Below, one piece after another: positions 20,926 to 32,800 of a stretch of DNA of 64,000 bases. The stretch is from Ananas comosus (lineage: Eukaryota > Streptophyta > Magnoliopsida > Poales > Bromeliaceae): positions 7,031,327 to 7,095,326 of the forward strand of contig NC_033635.1 of assembly GCF_001540865.1 (NCBI RefSeq), given 5' to 3'. The notes under the pieces were generated by a model, which did not search any database, was not told where the DNA came from, and worked only from the letters and a program-made list of their open reading frames with translations. The stretch's first letter is position 1, and each line of letters starts with the position of its first letter. The translations under genes and the position numbers were made by a program.

Positions 20926-23722
20926 ATGACAGATCTTGTTGGTACAACTAGCAGAATTAAGAAACTAAATAACCATAATTATGGTTATTAGCAAACCTGC
21001 ACTGAGTCCTACCTATAAGGGCAGGACTTGTGGGAGGTAATCGGTGGTGCTGAAACAACTCCACTACCGAAGGAGAATGCAGAAGTGTTCAGAAAATGGC
21101 GTATCAAGGCAGGGAAGGCAATGTTCGTTCTGAAGACATCAATTGAAGAAGAGCTGCTGGAGCATATCAAAGAAGCAGATACACCCAAGGCTGCATGGGA
21201 CACTCCCGCCTCGTTATTTTCAAAGAAGAACGATGCTCAACTTCAACTTCTGGAGAATGAGCTGATGACGATATCTCAGGGCAGCATGACGATTAGCCAG
21301 TACTTCATGAAGGTAAGATCTCTCTGCCGTGAAATTTCCCAATTAGATCCACAGTCAAAAATTAGTGACCAGCGGATGAAGAGAATTATTATTCACGGCC
21401 TAAAACCCGAATATAACGGGTTCATTACTGCTATTCGAGGCTGGCCCACTCAACCAACGTTGGTGGAACTAGAAAATTTACTGGCTAATCAGGAGACTCT
21501 AGCCAAACAGATGGCTGGAGTCTCACTGAAAACTGAAGAGGAGGCACTCTTCAGCAGTAGAAGAAAAGGTCGAGCAACAGGAGAGCCAAGAAATGTGAAA
21601 CCGCTGAAGGAGTTCAGTGGGTCAAAACAAAGGTTGGAAGAGAGCCACCTGACAGGGGGAGTCCACAACCAGAAAGAGCAAAATACCTGGCAGTTTAAAG
21701 GCGACAAACGGCGAAGCGGAAAGTGTTACAACTGCGGCAAGAAAGGACACTTCGCCCGAGACTGTTGGCACATGAAGAAACAAGCACAAGGCAATATGGC
21801 AACATTAGGTGACCACCAAGTAGCATACAACAGTGAAGAAGAGTGGGATGCTGAAGCCTCCTTCGCCATCATAAAGCCAGAAGAAGACCGTCACTCAGAC
21901 AAGGAGGAGGCTCTCAAAGAACAAAGGTTGAAAGACACTGCTGCAGAGGAGAAGACGGCGTCAGGGCAAGAAGAAAGTGGTCAACCTTCTACGGAGTCAA
22001 CCAGTGACGAGTATCAACTCCAGAAGTCTCTGGAATCTTGGCGAACTGGCATGCATTATCAAACCCTAGAAGAAGATCGACTAAGCCAACTTGAAGATAC
22101 AGGTACGCAGTTACGAAGATCTTCTAGGCAAAGAAAATTTAATCCTAAGTATGCAAATGCTGCTCTCGCCGAAGAAGAAGAGACTCCAAAAGAGCCAAAC
22201 TCCTACGAAGAAGCAGTTACAAGTAAAGAGTGGAAGAACGCGATGGACGAAGAGATCCAGGCACTGAAGCAGAATCAAACTTGGGAGCTGGTACCAAAGC
22301 CAAAGGATGTGAAGCCTATATCATGTCGATGGGTATATAAAGTAAAGACTCGTCCAGATGGATCAGTAGAGAGGTACAAAGCTAGACTAGTTGCTCAAGG
22401 ATTCTCACAGCAATATAGACTGGACTATGACGAGACATTCAGTCCGGTGGCTAAGATCACAACCGTACGAGTGTTGATAGCACTTCCCGCCAGCAAATCA
22501 TGGAAGCTATGGTAAATGGACGTGAATAATGCATTCTTACATGGGGAGGTCGATCGAGACATATACATGGAGCAACCAAAAGGCTTCGAAAGTAAAACTC
22601 ATCCTCAGTACGTGTGTAAGTTAAGGAAAGCCGTCCACGGACTAAAACAGGCACTAAGAGCATGGTATGACAAAATAGGTGAGTTCCTAGTGCAAAGCGG
22701 ATATCAAGTTACACCTGCAGATTCAAGCTTATTCGTCAAGAAGCAACAGGAGAAGATATCCATCGTGCTGGTCTACGTGGATGACCTAATCATTACTAGA
22801 GATGATGAAGAGGAGATTAATAGCATAAGAGAGAATCTATCTATACGCTTTCAAATGAAGGAGCTCGGAGAACTGCGACACTTTCTTGGGCTCGAGGTGG
22901 AGCGCATTCCTATGTCAACAAAAGTACGCAAAGGATATTCTCCAAAGGTATGGCATGTTAAACTGTAAGCCTATCTCTACACCTATGGAGCCAAATATCA
23001 GATTATGTGCAGAAGAAGGGAAGGAATTGGCTAACTCAACTATGTATCGACAACTGGTCGGTAATTTAATATATCTAACTATGACCCGACTAGACATAGC
23101 TTATGCAGTTGGAGTAGTTAGTCGATACATGCAACGGCCAAAGAAACCCTATCTAGAAGCAGTTCGACGTATTCTAAGGTATATAAAAGGGACTATCGAC
23201 TACGGCCTCCTGTATAGAAAAGGAGAGGCTTGTGAGCTCAGAGGCTACTGTGATGCTGACTATGCTGGAGATCATGATACAAGACGATCAACTACTAGAT
23301 ATGCATTCAACCTTGGTTCAGCAGTAGTCTCTTGGTGCAGTAAAAGACAACCGACTGTGTCGTTTTCTACAACTGAAGCTGAGTACAGGTCAGTAGCAAT
23401 GGCGGTACAAGAGAGCACATGGTTGATGCAGTTGATGAATAACCTACATCAACCTACAGATTATGGAGTGGATCTCTACTGCGACAACCAATAAGCTATA
23501 CGCCTCGCAGAGAATCCAGTCTTCCATGCAAGAACAAAGCACATAGAGATACATCATCACTTCATAAGAGAGAAGGTGCTGCAAGGAGAAATAAACATAG
23601 AACCAATCAAAACAAAAGAGCAAATAGCCGACATATTCACCAAAGGGCTAAGCACCGCAAAGTTCGAAGAATTCCGGAAGCAATTAGAAATGCTTAGCAA
23701 AGTAGCATTAAGAGAGAGTTAG
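20926..23722 (+). pseudogene. Copia gag-reverse transcriptase-RNase H, lacking protease and integrase
   Basis: The natural start is ATG 20926 (MTDLVGT), followed in frame by stops at 20989 (TAG) and 21016 (TAA). An open stretch to 22515 covers the UBN2-type gag, one CCHC knuckle (CYNCGKKGHFARDC, around 21724) and, after an acidic linker, the start of RT (KEWKNAMDEE, CRWVYKVK, YKARLVAQG). A stop at 22513 interrupts RT before MDVNNAFLHGE. The RT catalytic YVDDL is at about 22777, a frameshift falls near 22925, and RNase H (DADYAGD, STTEAEY) follows with a stop at 23492, then the C-terminal tail to TAG 23720. The protease DSG motif and the integrase HHCC and DDE regions are missing. gag and RT share one frame, so the deletion was in frame. 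The five or more breaks mean no product from this copy. Confidence 0.9.
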
Positions 23723-23726
23723 AGTT

Positions 23727-23736
23727 GAGGGGGAGA
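23727..23736 (+). other. Polypurine tract
   Basis: GAGGGGGAGA sits two bases before the 3' LTR, the expected plus-strand priming site. Confidence 0.85.
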
Positions 23737-23738
23737 AT

Positions 23739-24179
23739 TGAAAGAGGCAACTCTCTCTCTCTCTTTAATAGAACATTCTAGAATGCTCTATCCTTTTCCA
23801 ATTCTCTACTAGCTAATGGAGCACTCTAGAAAACTCTAGGAACAAAGTACTCTCTACTTGCTAATATAGCACTTTAGTGAGTTCTAGAAGCAAGTACTCT
23901 ATAATATTCTAGAGTACTCATGTATATAGGTTGGAGCCTATAAATAGGTGTGAGGCTCCACACCAAGTGTGCAAGAGTGTGAGAGTGAAGAGTGTGAGTG
24001 AGGTAGTAGTGAAGAAAGGGTGTGAGTGGTGATGTGAGTAAGGAAGTTTTGTGAGGTGTAGTGTAAGTAGTGAAGTAGTGTGCGAGGTTTGTAGTCTTTT
24101 GGGTGTATGCGAATGAGAGTTATTTTGTGTGTGTAATAAAGAGAGTTTTATTATTAGTCTGGTACGTCAATACTCTACA
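23739..24179 (+). repeat. 3' LTR of the copia element (441 bp)
   Basis: It begins TGAAAGAGGC, ends CTCTACA and has the same length as the 5' LTR. Differences include a 2-bp CT expansion near the start and scattered transitions. Confidence 0.95.
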
Positions 24180-24184
24180 CTAAT

Positions 24185-25122
24185 AACAATAAAAATTGAG
24201 AAGTCCTTTTTTGGCGCATCCTTTAAGGTCCTATTCAGATGCACGAATGTCTTATTTTAGATATACCTTGGTTTGCTAAATAAGTTATTATATTTGCTAA
24301 ATAAAAAAAATATGATCAATCGTTTAGAATGGAGTAGCTATTTCACTTTCTTCTTTTTTTTTGAATAAGATAAATCATCTTATAAGTAAAATATAGTCCT
24401 GCCAAATTATGAAATAACAAGACCTTTCTAGAAGTAAAAAATTAAACTTTCTGTCTCTAATCACACCAAAAAGACGTTATACCGAATAAAATTATTCAAG
24501 AATAGCTAAATTCAATGTTCAAACAGGATCTAAAAAGGAGTAGCTAAAAGGAAAGTGAACCAAACACGCCCTAAGTTTATTTTGTTTTCGCTCGAGTTTT
24601 CGAGTAACACATGCTATGTCCTAGTTGAAGTTTTTTTTGGGCTTCTTTGTGGGCCAAACTTTGGACAAGCAATGCTACTTTTTTACACTAGCTTTAAGGC
24701 TTAATTACTTTCCTACTTAGTGTACTTTAGAGTCTTTTTCATTTGGCCTACTATACTTTTTTTTTTTTTTTTTTCAAATACTATATTGAACTACTTAGCA
24801 TTTAAAAATGAAAAGAAAGTACTGGGTCAAATGAAAAGAGTTCTAAAATACAGTATGTATGAATATAATTAAACCTACTACAAATTAAAAGGAATTATCT
24901 ATATTTGTGGACGGTGAAAGAGTAAAATATACACCCAAAAAGGGTATGTCTAACGCAGCATACATTTTATTGAAAAATGTTACATACACACGCCATGTAG
25001 AGGTAGGGATCCAAATAAGCCTGGGTTAGTGGAGCTCCTACCCTGGAGTAACAAGTTGGGGGACAAAATTAAGAAAAAAAAATAATAATTTATCTCGAAT
25101 CCGTCCTAATCTATTACTATAA
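24185..25122. other. Intergenic, no gene seen
   Basis: AT-rich with T-runs. The phrase GTGAACCAAACACGCCCTAA (24559-24578) resembles a MITE right end, but no convincing left partner was found. Confidence 0.4.
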
Positions 25123-26364
25123 TCTATTACTATATATTAAAGTAGAACCTTTTATGAACCCTTTGTGAAAAACTGACACATGGCGTTCCATATGCTTGCC
25201 ACGTATCAAACTCAAATATAGAATAGCGATTTATTAGAAAACTCAAATATAGAATAGCGATTAAAAATCATATAAAATCAAATTAATTCATATAAAAATC
25301 GTGATTAAGTCACTATTAAAAATCAAATTAATTCTATAAAAATTAAGTCACGTGTCAAATTAATTCATATAAAAATCATAAGTCGCTATTTAAAAATCAC
25401 TTCACTTCACTATTACTATATACTAAAATAGAACCCTTTATAAACCCTTTGTGAAAAACTGACACGTGGCGCTCCATATGCTTGCCACGTGTCAAACTCA
25501 AATATAGAATAGCGATTTATTAGAAAACTCAAATATAGAATAGCAATTGAAAATTATATAAAATCAAATTAATTCATATAAAAATCATGATTAAGTTACT
25601 ATTAAAAATCAAATTAATTCTATAAAAATTAAGTCACGTGTCAAATTAATTCATATAAAAATCATAAGTCGCTATTTAAAAATCACTATTAAAAATCAAA
25701 ACTCAAATATAGAATAGCGATTAAAAATCATATAAAAATCAAATTAATTCATATAAAAATCACTATTAAGTCACTATTAAAAATCAAATTAATTCTATAA
25801 AAATTAAGTTACGTGTCAAATTAATTCATATAAAAATCAAATTAAGTCACTATTTAAAAATCACTATTAAAAATCAAATTAATTATATAAAAATTAAGCC
25901 ACGTGTCAAATTAATTCATATAAAAATCAAATTAAGTCACTATTAAAAATCACTATTAAAAATCAAATTAAATCAAATTAATTATAAAATTAATTCAAAT
26001 TAATTCAAATTAAGTCAAATTATACCAATTAAATAATTAACTAGAATTTGATTAGGAAACACTATTAAACACTATTATTATAATTATACTCAAATATAGA
26101 ATAATAATTTTATTAAAAAACACTATTAAATCAGATTAAATCAAATTATACCAATCCTATTTTCATATTGAGACCGGGTAAGACAGTAAAAAATATATAA
26201 TAACATATTGATTGCCATATATATATATATTACGTATTAAAATTAAAAAAAAAAAATTTACCGTATATTCTTATTTTACATATCAGAAATACCCGACCAA
26301 GTCATTTAAAAACCAAAACCGACCCGACCCGGGACCCGGGACCCGACCCGTTAGAAGCCTCTAG
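25123..26364 (+). mobile_element. Helitron-like non-autonomous element, upstream of SNU13
   Basis: The candidate 5' end is TCTATTACTATATATTAAAG after an A. The candidate 3' end is CTAG (26361-26364) before a T, preceded by a GC-rich palindromic stretch (CCCGGGACCCGGG, about 26325-26343). TC...CTRR ends inserted between A and T, with a 3' hairpin, are the Helitron signature. The body is AT-rich, encodes nothing and contains two ~286-bp direct repeats (starting 25124 and 25410) plus shorter partial copies to about 26170. Five CACGTG cores occur (25349, 25463, 25486, 25635, 25900). The 3' end lies about 250 bp before the SNU13 start codon. Confidence 0.55.
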
Positions 26365-26425
26365 TTAATTCTACAAAGCTCCGCAGGAACAACTCACCGC
26401 ACCCGCAAATTAGGACAAAAACCCT

Positions 26426-26610
26426 CGCCCCCACCATCGCTTCTCCCTCTCCCCTACATAAACCCTAGCGGAGACGCTCGCGTCTCCCCCGATCGAAGGA
26501 AAATCCCCCAAAATCGCTCCCACCATCGCTTCTCCCTCTCCCCTACATAAACCCTAGCGAAGACCCTCGCAGACGCCTCCTCTCGATCGAAGGAAAATCC
26601 CCAAAAATCG
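26426..26610 (+). repeat. Tandem duplication in the SNU13 5' leader
   Basis: Two ~90-bp copies (26426-26514 and 26515-26610) share CCACCATCGCTTCTCCCTCT, ACATAAACCCTAGCG and GATCGAAGGAAAATCCCC blocks. They lie directly before the start codon at 26618, so they duplicate the transcribed leader or core promoter. Confidence 0.85.
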
Positions 26611-26617
26611 CCCGAAA

Positions 26618-28602
26618 ATGGTAAGAAATTCTCCTCCGCCCCCTCGTTCCCGATCTTCTCGTCATCTTTTCTTCGTTTTCGATCGCTGTGTGAGCTTTTT
26701 CGATTCGATCGCAGAGCCAGGAGCAGGTGAATCCCAAGGCGTACCCTCTCGCCGATGCGCAGCTCACGATCACGATCCTCGATCTCATCCAACAAGCCGC
26801 GAACTATAAGCAGCTCAAGAAGGGGGCCAACGAAGGTTCCCCCCTTCGATTTGATGAGAAATTTGCGTCTATTTTTTTGGCGTTTGTTTTGATCTTGATT
26901 TGATGTTCGTTTTTGGGGTGGGGGCTTTGGATGTTTTGTTGTGCAGCGACGAAGACGCTGAATCGGGGGATATCGGAGTTCGTCGTGATGGCGGCGGATA
27001 CGGAGCCCCTCGAGATCCTTCTCCATCTCCCATTGTTAGCAGAGGACAAGGTAACGAGTTTGTTGTTAACTAAGGTTTAGTATGTTTGATTAATTGTTAG
27101 TACGTTATGTGTTGATCCTAGAGCATTGTTATTCGGAAACCCTAGTGTACACCCCAAACACTTATCTATGTGTGAATTGATGAAATGTTTATGTGTAATG
27201 AATAATCTGTAAATGTTCAATGAACTATGATTTGTGTTTTCGCATAAATAGTAAGGTTGTGCTACTGATCAATTTTATGTATTAACTTGCTTATTTCAAA
27301 TTGGACTTAGACAGTTGTTTGACATGGTTAATTTGTAGGTAAATATATATATATATATAAACCAAGCCTTATTTGAATTATAGCACAATATCGGATTGCC
27401 GTTTCGAAATAGATATATATGATATATATGAAACCGAAACCTACCATATTGAATTAATATTGCACAATCTAATCGAATGTATTGTTACTCGAGGGATATT
27501 CCTTGAAATATGATCCGAACATTTGGTAGTTGGATTGTAAAACCAAAGCTCCGAATTCACCTATTTCAACAATACTGTAAGATCAAGCTGTAAAATCAAA
27601 ACCACTAAAAGTTCAACTACCTTTATCAAAACGCTAGTTACTTCAGGGGTAACATATATAAACAAGACGCTGTTAATTTTACCTTGGAAATTTAGCTATC
27701 GTGGCTTACTGTAGTTCTAAGTTTCATGATACCTGTTTAATGTACATTTCGAAATTTTTGAAGTTTATGCACTCTTCGGACTTTGTACCACCTATGTCAA
27801 AAGTTGATTTGTCTTATCTTATTCTTGGAATGATCAGGATATTTTTTTCTGTGATATACAACAATCATCCTCTTTTACCAAAAAATTTATTTGTTATTAC
27901 AAGTTTAAATTGGAAACACATTATTGGCTTTTAGAAGTAATTTCCTTGTTGTATCCTTGTTGTAGAACTATTCCATTCCTTAGTTATTTGGAAAAAAGAA
28001 GCACCCTCATCTCATTATCAAAAGGCCTAGTACTGTTCTTCTTTTGGTGAAGTTCTTCGAATTAAAAGTGAATTGTGCATTTAGTGGTGTATGCTTATTT
28101 TTCTGCTCTCATATCATTCGTCAGTGTCGAAGTTCCCACTAGAATATAGCAGGCTACTGTAAATACTATGATGTAGTATAGAACTAAGAATCAATATAGA
28201 GTGCTTTTGGAAGGACCAACCATTTTTTATTTCTTTTTTGTGTTGTCAATACGTCGGTCAACTCGGTCTCTGGCTTTTTTTTCTTTACACAAATGAAATA
28301 ATATTTGGAAATCTCATAATTTCTCATACCAGATTTTAGTTTTTCCTATTTACTATGCTCGGATGGGTGCTCAATTAAGTTACATATGTTGCTGTATTCT
28401 GGTTGTAACTGGTTGTACCACTCGTTTTTAGAGTTTACTGTACTGAAATTCAATTATTTGCTGAACAGAATGTGCCGTATGTATTTGTGCCCTCGAAGCA
28501 AGCTCTGGGCCGAGCATGCGGTGTCACGAGGCCTGTCATCGCATGCTCTGTGACTAGCAATGAAGGAAGCCAGTTGAAGTCCCAAATTCAGCAACTCAAG
28601 GT

Positions 28603-28659
<57 letters not shown>

Positions 28660-29183
28660 TTCTGATCTTCAGCTAGAACTTGCAAGTTCAGCATTTTAAT
28701 AGTTCAGTAAAGTTAAAAAAAAAAAGTTCAGTATCTGGTAATCTAACTTGGTCAATTTTGAAAAGAAAAAGATGGCAATAGTTGGGCGCAAAATTCTTAT
28801 GTAGCCATTATATATGTTTTTCATAGTACGATAACAATAGTTAAAATAATGGATAATTCATTTGGTGATGAACCAAAGCACTTGATAAAGTAAATAAATG
28901 CAAATGTTATCCTCTCTATGATTTTTTTTTTGGGTTCAATATTTACATGTGAGTGAATAATTCTGAGAAATATTCTGCCAATCAAATTTTTGAAAAAAAC
29001 TGGAGAATGTTCTGACTACGAAGTCAAATACAATATTTGGCTATTAGACAACTAATAAATTTTCTCAGGTCGAATAATATCTTATTCTTGTGCTCAAAAG
29101 CACGGTTATAATAATATCTAAAGAGTATAACATTCATTCATCCTAATGAATTGCAGGATGCAATTGAGAAGCTCCTCATCTAA
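26618..29183 (+). CDS. SNU13: SNU13 / 15.5K (NHP2L1), L7Ae-family snRNP and snoRNP protein, 128 aa
   Basis: Exons are 26618-26620 (ATG only), 26715-26835, 26947-27050, 28469-28600 and 29157-29183, all GT-AG with consistent phase, giving 128 aa, the length of human NHP2L1. The protein binds kink-turn RNA: it nucleates U4 snRNP assembly in the U4/U6.U5 tri-snRNP and is the core protein of box C/D snoRNPs, acting in nucleus and nucleolus. The L7Ae domain fills most of the chain. Recognisable blocks are [68 protein letters not shown] and RPVIACSV. These match the eukaryotic family closely and differ from bacterial/ribosomal L7Ae relatives. An intron directly after the start codon is unusual but leaves a complete, well-conserved product. 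Its promoter region abuts a Helitron-like insertion, and intron 4 opens with a CT microsatellite. Confidence 0.96.
28605..28655 (+). repeat. (CT)n microsatellite just inside SNU13 intron 4
   Basis: About 51 bp of pure CT begins four bases after the donor GTGA. This is a probable length polymorphism next to a splice site. Confidence 0.95.
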
Positions 29184-29649
29184 GTAATCTCGAAGGAAAC
29201 CTTTCAGCATGAAGGGCCCGGTTAGAGGGGGCTACAGCTTCTTCAGGGGCTTGGACTGATGATTGTCTAATGTTACGCAGAGTTAGTATTTATCGCCGTC
29301 TTTGTTTTTTATTATTTATCTTTGTTTTGTTCCATCGGCGATGTTTCGGGAGTTGAATGTTACCTTGTGTTTGCCAGGTGAGGATTGTTTGCTATGAATC
29401 AAATGATTTTAAGTATGAATGAATGGACATGCTAAGCTTAGTAATCTATATATNTCTGCGGCTAGCTAGAGCCTTTTGGACGTGTACTAGACGACCTCCA
29501 CCAGTTTATGTAGTTTAGTCCAGAGATGTATATTAAGTGTTTTTGTAAATTGTACTTTATTTTTCTTTCATGTATTAAGGTTTAGATTGTATAAGTTTAA
29601 AAGTCGTGCTCTGATTACCTGGTTAGAATTATATGCTTTCATTATATGG

Positions 29650-29742
29650 TTTGTAGACGCCTTGTGTATACTTGAGTGGTGGTGTACACGGCGAGTCTGT
29701 GCACGCGACCGGATATGCTTCCGCTGGTACCCGGGCGTGACA
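29650..29742 (+). repeat. Gypsy LTR 3'-end fragment
   Basis: TAGACGCCTTGTGTAT ... CTTCCGCTGGTACCCGGGCG TGACA parallels the terminal 90 bp of the large gypsy LTR (45965-46043 and 55566-55642). Sequence back to about 29485 may belong to the same LTR. It lies close to the SNU13 3' end and may be co-transcribed. Confidence 0.65.
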
Positions 29743-29866
29743 ACAGTCGGAAATAAGCCATTGATAAATTCGCAACTCAAGATAAGCGTGATTTCATCTA
29801 TGTGCAAGAAACTCACAGCTTTTTTTCGAGCACCACCACCAAAGAAAGCAACAGATTCAAACGGCC

Positions 29867-32800
29867 ACTATTACTATTATAATTGCCGCTAAAATAATCT
29901 TCAACATAATCTGGCAGGGAATGGGAATTTACAGACACCTGATGACAGAAGCAGGGCTTCAAAGTATATGTGAGCTCTTTGCTGCTTTTCTTAGCTCCAT
30001 CCGACGGAGCGACTCCATGTTGACTTTCTTGGTACATCTAGCGACCATGGCAATGGACAACCCACCTGTTTCCCCATAAAAGAAAATTTTTCGGAAGCAG
30101 GGCTTCAGAGTAAGAAAGTTTCCTAGTCTCTTGCTTTCAACGTAATGCACATTTTATAATCAACCTAGTTGAAATAAAGCATCAAGACAAAACCATCACT
30201 ATTTTATGCCCTAAACTAGATCACAAGCAGTTACTATAAAATTAACATCAGGATATGCCAAAATATTTTGATTAGGCAGTCTTCTCTTCTTTGTACTTAA
30301 CAAACATCATCCCCCTTTCATCTACCATTTGATTAATTCACAAATATTAATTCAAATGGAAGTAGATGGAGATTGTAGGCCTAATCCTCCTGAGTAACTC
30401 AATCAACTCATATCAATCACAAATTAGAACCAAATGAAAAGGAAGCGCACGTCAGATCTTAAAATCTACACAAATCATTAGCCTAGTAACCTAAATCAGA
30501 GTGTGAATCGCCTATTTAAATTCACAACAAACTCTCGAAATGATGCCTATCATCCTGTTCCTTTAACATTTATCTCCATCTCTGAGGCATAACTAAAATA
30601 GAGAATAAAACAAATTTATTCTTAATAGATGCTCTAAAAAATAGAAGGGCGAACTGTTCTAAAAAACAGTGCATGAACTTTTAGATGTGGATGTATCCCT
30701 CTTAATAGCCTTTGCATAAACTGCATTGGCCTGTTGCATTGGAGTCACGTAATATCATGCTTTATTCCATACAGAAATTGCAAGTACAAAGTTCAATCAC
30801 CACAGAATACCTTACCAGTTTGTTTCGGAAGTAAGCCAGCGCTCTCAGCTGAGACAAGTAGAACAGTTATTGGCCCACATTCGTCTCCAACTTTCTCTGT
30901 ATTTTCACCGCCTGTTGAAGTTTTCAACTTAATAGCTTGGACTTCAGCTATCCTAGCATATGCCACTGTTTGGCTGTGAAGATCGGAAGGAACCGTACTT
31001 GTTGAATTCATATCCTGGGGGACTCAAAAAAGGAAGAGCGCAAGTTGATATCCAGAAAGGCCACCAAAAACTTGAGAGAATTTAACAAATACCGATGCAA
31101 AGTTTTCTCTAGCTTTCTTTTACTTCCGCACTTGAATTATTAGATGACTCCCCAACTTCCTATCAAAATTCAGATTTTGACTAGGCTATTAAATAAATAG
31201 ATGATTTGGAGGGGTATATATATGTGAAAGTCCCATAGCTTAGTTCTCTTCAGAAAAGGATGAAAAGATGACTTCACAGACCTTATCGTTAGTCACTGTC
31301 GGGCCAATCTCTCCATCGGGTTTCTCAGCTACATCAGTCTGCTGATATCCTAAAAATGGCTTAATTAGTTAAGCAATTCATAGAGAAAGAGGCCGGACAA
31401 TTTAAAATAACAAGACATTGAAAGAGCTTTTTTGATACCCTTAGTCTGTGTAGGGTCGGTGGCGTCCAGCCTCCTTGTGAATGGACCTGGGTTCATGATT
31501 GATATACTTCGGATTTCGTAACGAAATGCCTCTAACTGAGCAATAGTGTCTTGAAGTTCCTTGTGGACCTATAACAAAATAAATAACTCCATAATCAATA
31601 TGTGGTTAAATGAACTTCAAACCATATTTGTAGGGCCTCTGCTAACTTCAATATTATCAACAAGTTCAAAATAAAAGAGTATGCTCCCACCATGTATCCA
31701 AGTCACTAAATAAGAACAAAAAAGCCAGGAGAACTATACTAAACAGTACATCTTGATACTGGCCTTTTTTTTATCTAATTAAACGATTCTTTTGTAGACA
31801 ACGGATCATTTATTTTGGAATTTGTCACCACCATAACAAAAAAAGATACCAACTTCTATGCAGTGAAATATCTAACATCCATTTGGTTGGAAGGTCCAAA
31901 TTAAAAGCCGCTTATTTTTATTTCCTTTTTCTCATCTGACAACAAAAACCAGTGGCATATAACTTATCGTATAGAGGAAACTAGACTGGAAAGGAAGTAG
32001 GAAGAAGCACCTTGCTCGCTTGTGATTGCTAATCTCCCAACAGTTCTTGCAATTTTCGGCAGGTCCTTCGGCCCTAGATAAAATGGATCACGCAATAGAT
32101 AATTCACCATATAAAAGTTTATGAACTATAAAAGATAGGAAACAGTTGGTTCATCAATGATGGAAGAGAAAAAGAAAAGACTAGTATAACAAATATAATA
32201 AGCTACAAATTTCTGCAACAGTCATTTCAAATACCAAAGCCTATAGCTCAGTATTTATGGTCCACCATGATAGATCATATTATTCGATTCACCCACATTG
32301 CATGAAATTCAATATATAAGAACACATAAAAAATTGCCATTCTTTAGAAATTTAGATCAAAAAATTAATTAAATTAGAGGGGGTAAGAGGGGAAAGGAGG
32401 GATGCATACTTGATGCAACGGATCTCCTCGAAGAACTGGAGATCGTAGACCTTGTCGGCGACGACGAAGTGGACAACGCCGGCGATGTGGTTGCGCTCGA
32501 CTGAGGTGGTCAACAGCGACGTTGCGCCGGCGCACACAGGGCCGAGAAGATCGAGGGCCGAGAAGATCGGGGCGAATGCGAGGGCGATTTGGGACTGGGA
32601 TCGAAGCTTGGAGAGGACGCGAAGGAAGATGGAGAAGAGGATGAGTAGAGGTGAAGGAGAGAGCTCGAGCTCGAGCTCGAGCTCGCGCGAAGGGGGAGAG
32701 CTCGAGCTCGGAGAGGAGGGGGTGAGGGAGAGAAGGGGTCGACGCAGGGAACGGGTGCGGGGGAGTGGGATCGTGTTGGGTTCGGGTGAGGGTGAGGGTG

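Larger units (their letters stand above)
20297..24184 (+). mobile_element. Copia LTR retrotransposon with both ends and target duplication, internally deleted
   Basis: The element itself is 20302-24179 (3,878 bp) and CTAAT flanks both ends (20297-20301 and 24180-24184). It has two 441-bp LTRs, a primer site, a gag-RT-RNase H reading frame and a polypurine tract. Protease and integrase are absent, so it is non-autonomous. By eye the LTRs differ at about 15 substitutions and three 1-2 bp indels (about 3-4%), which suggests a fairly young insertion. Confidence 0.95.

Noticed and set aside
26454..27049. Minus-strand frames of 190 and 81 codons over the SNU13 5' region
   Set aside because: They are antisense to the duplicated leader and exons 2-3 of a well-supported gene and show no family resemblance.
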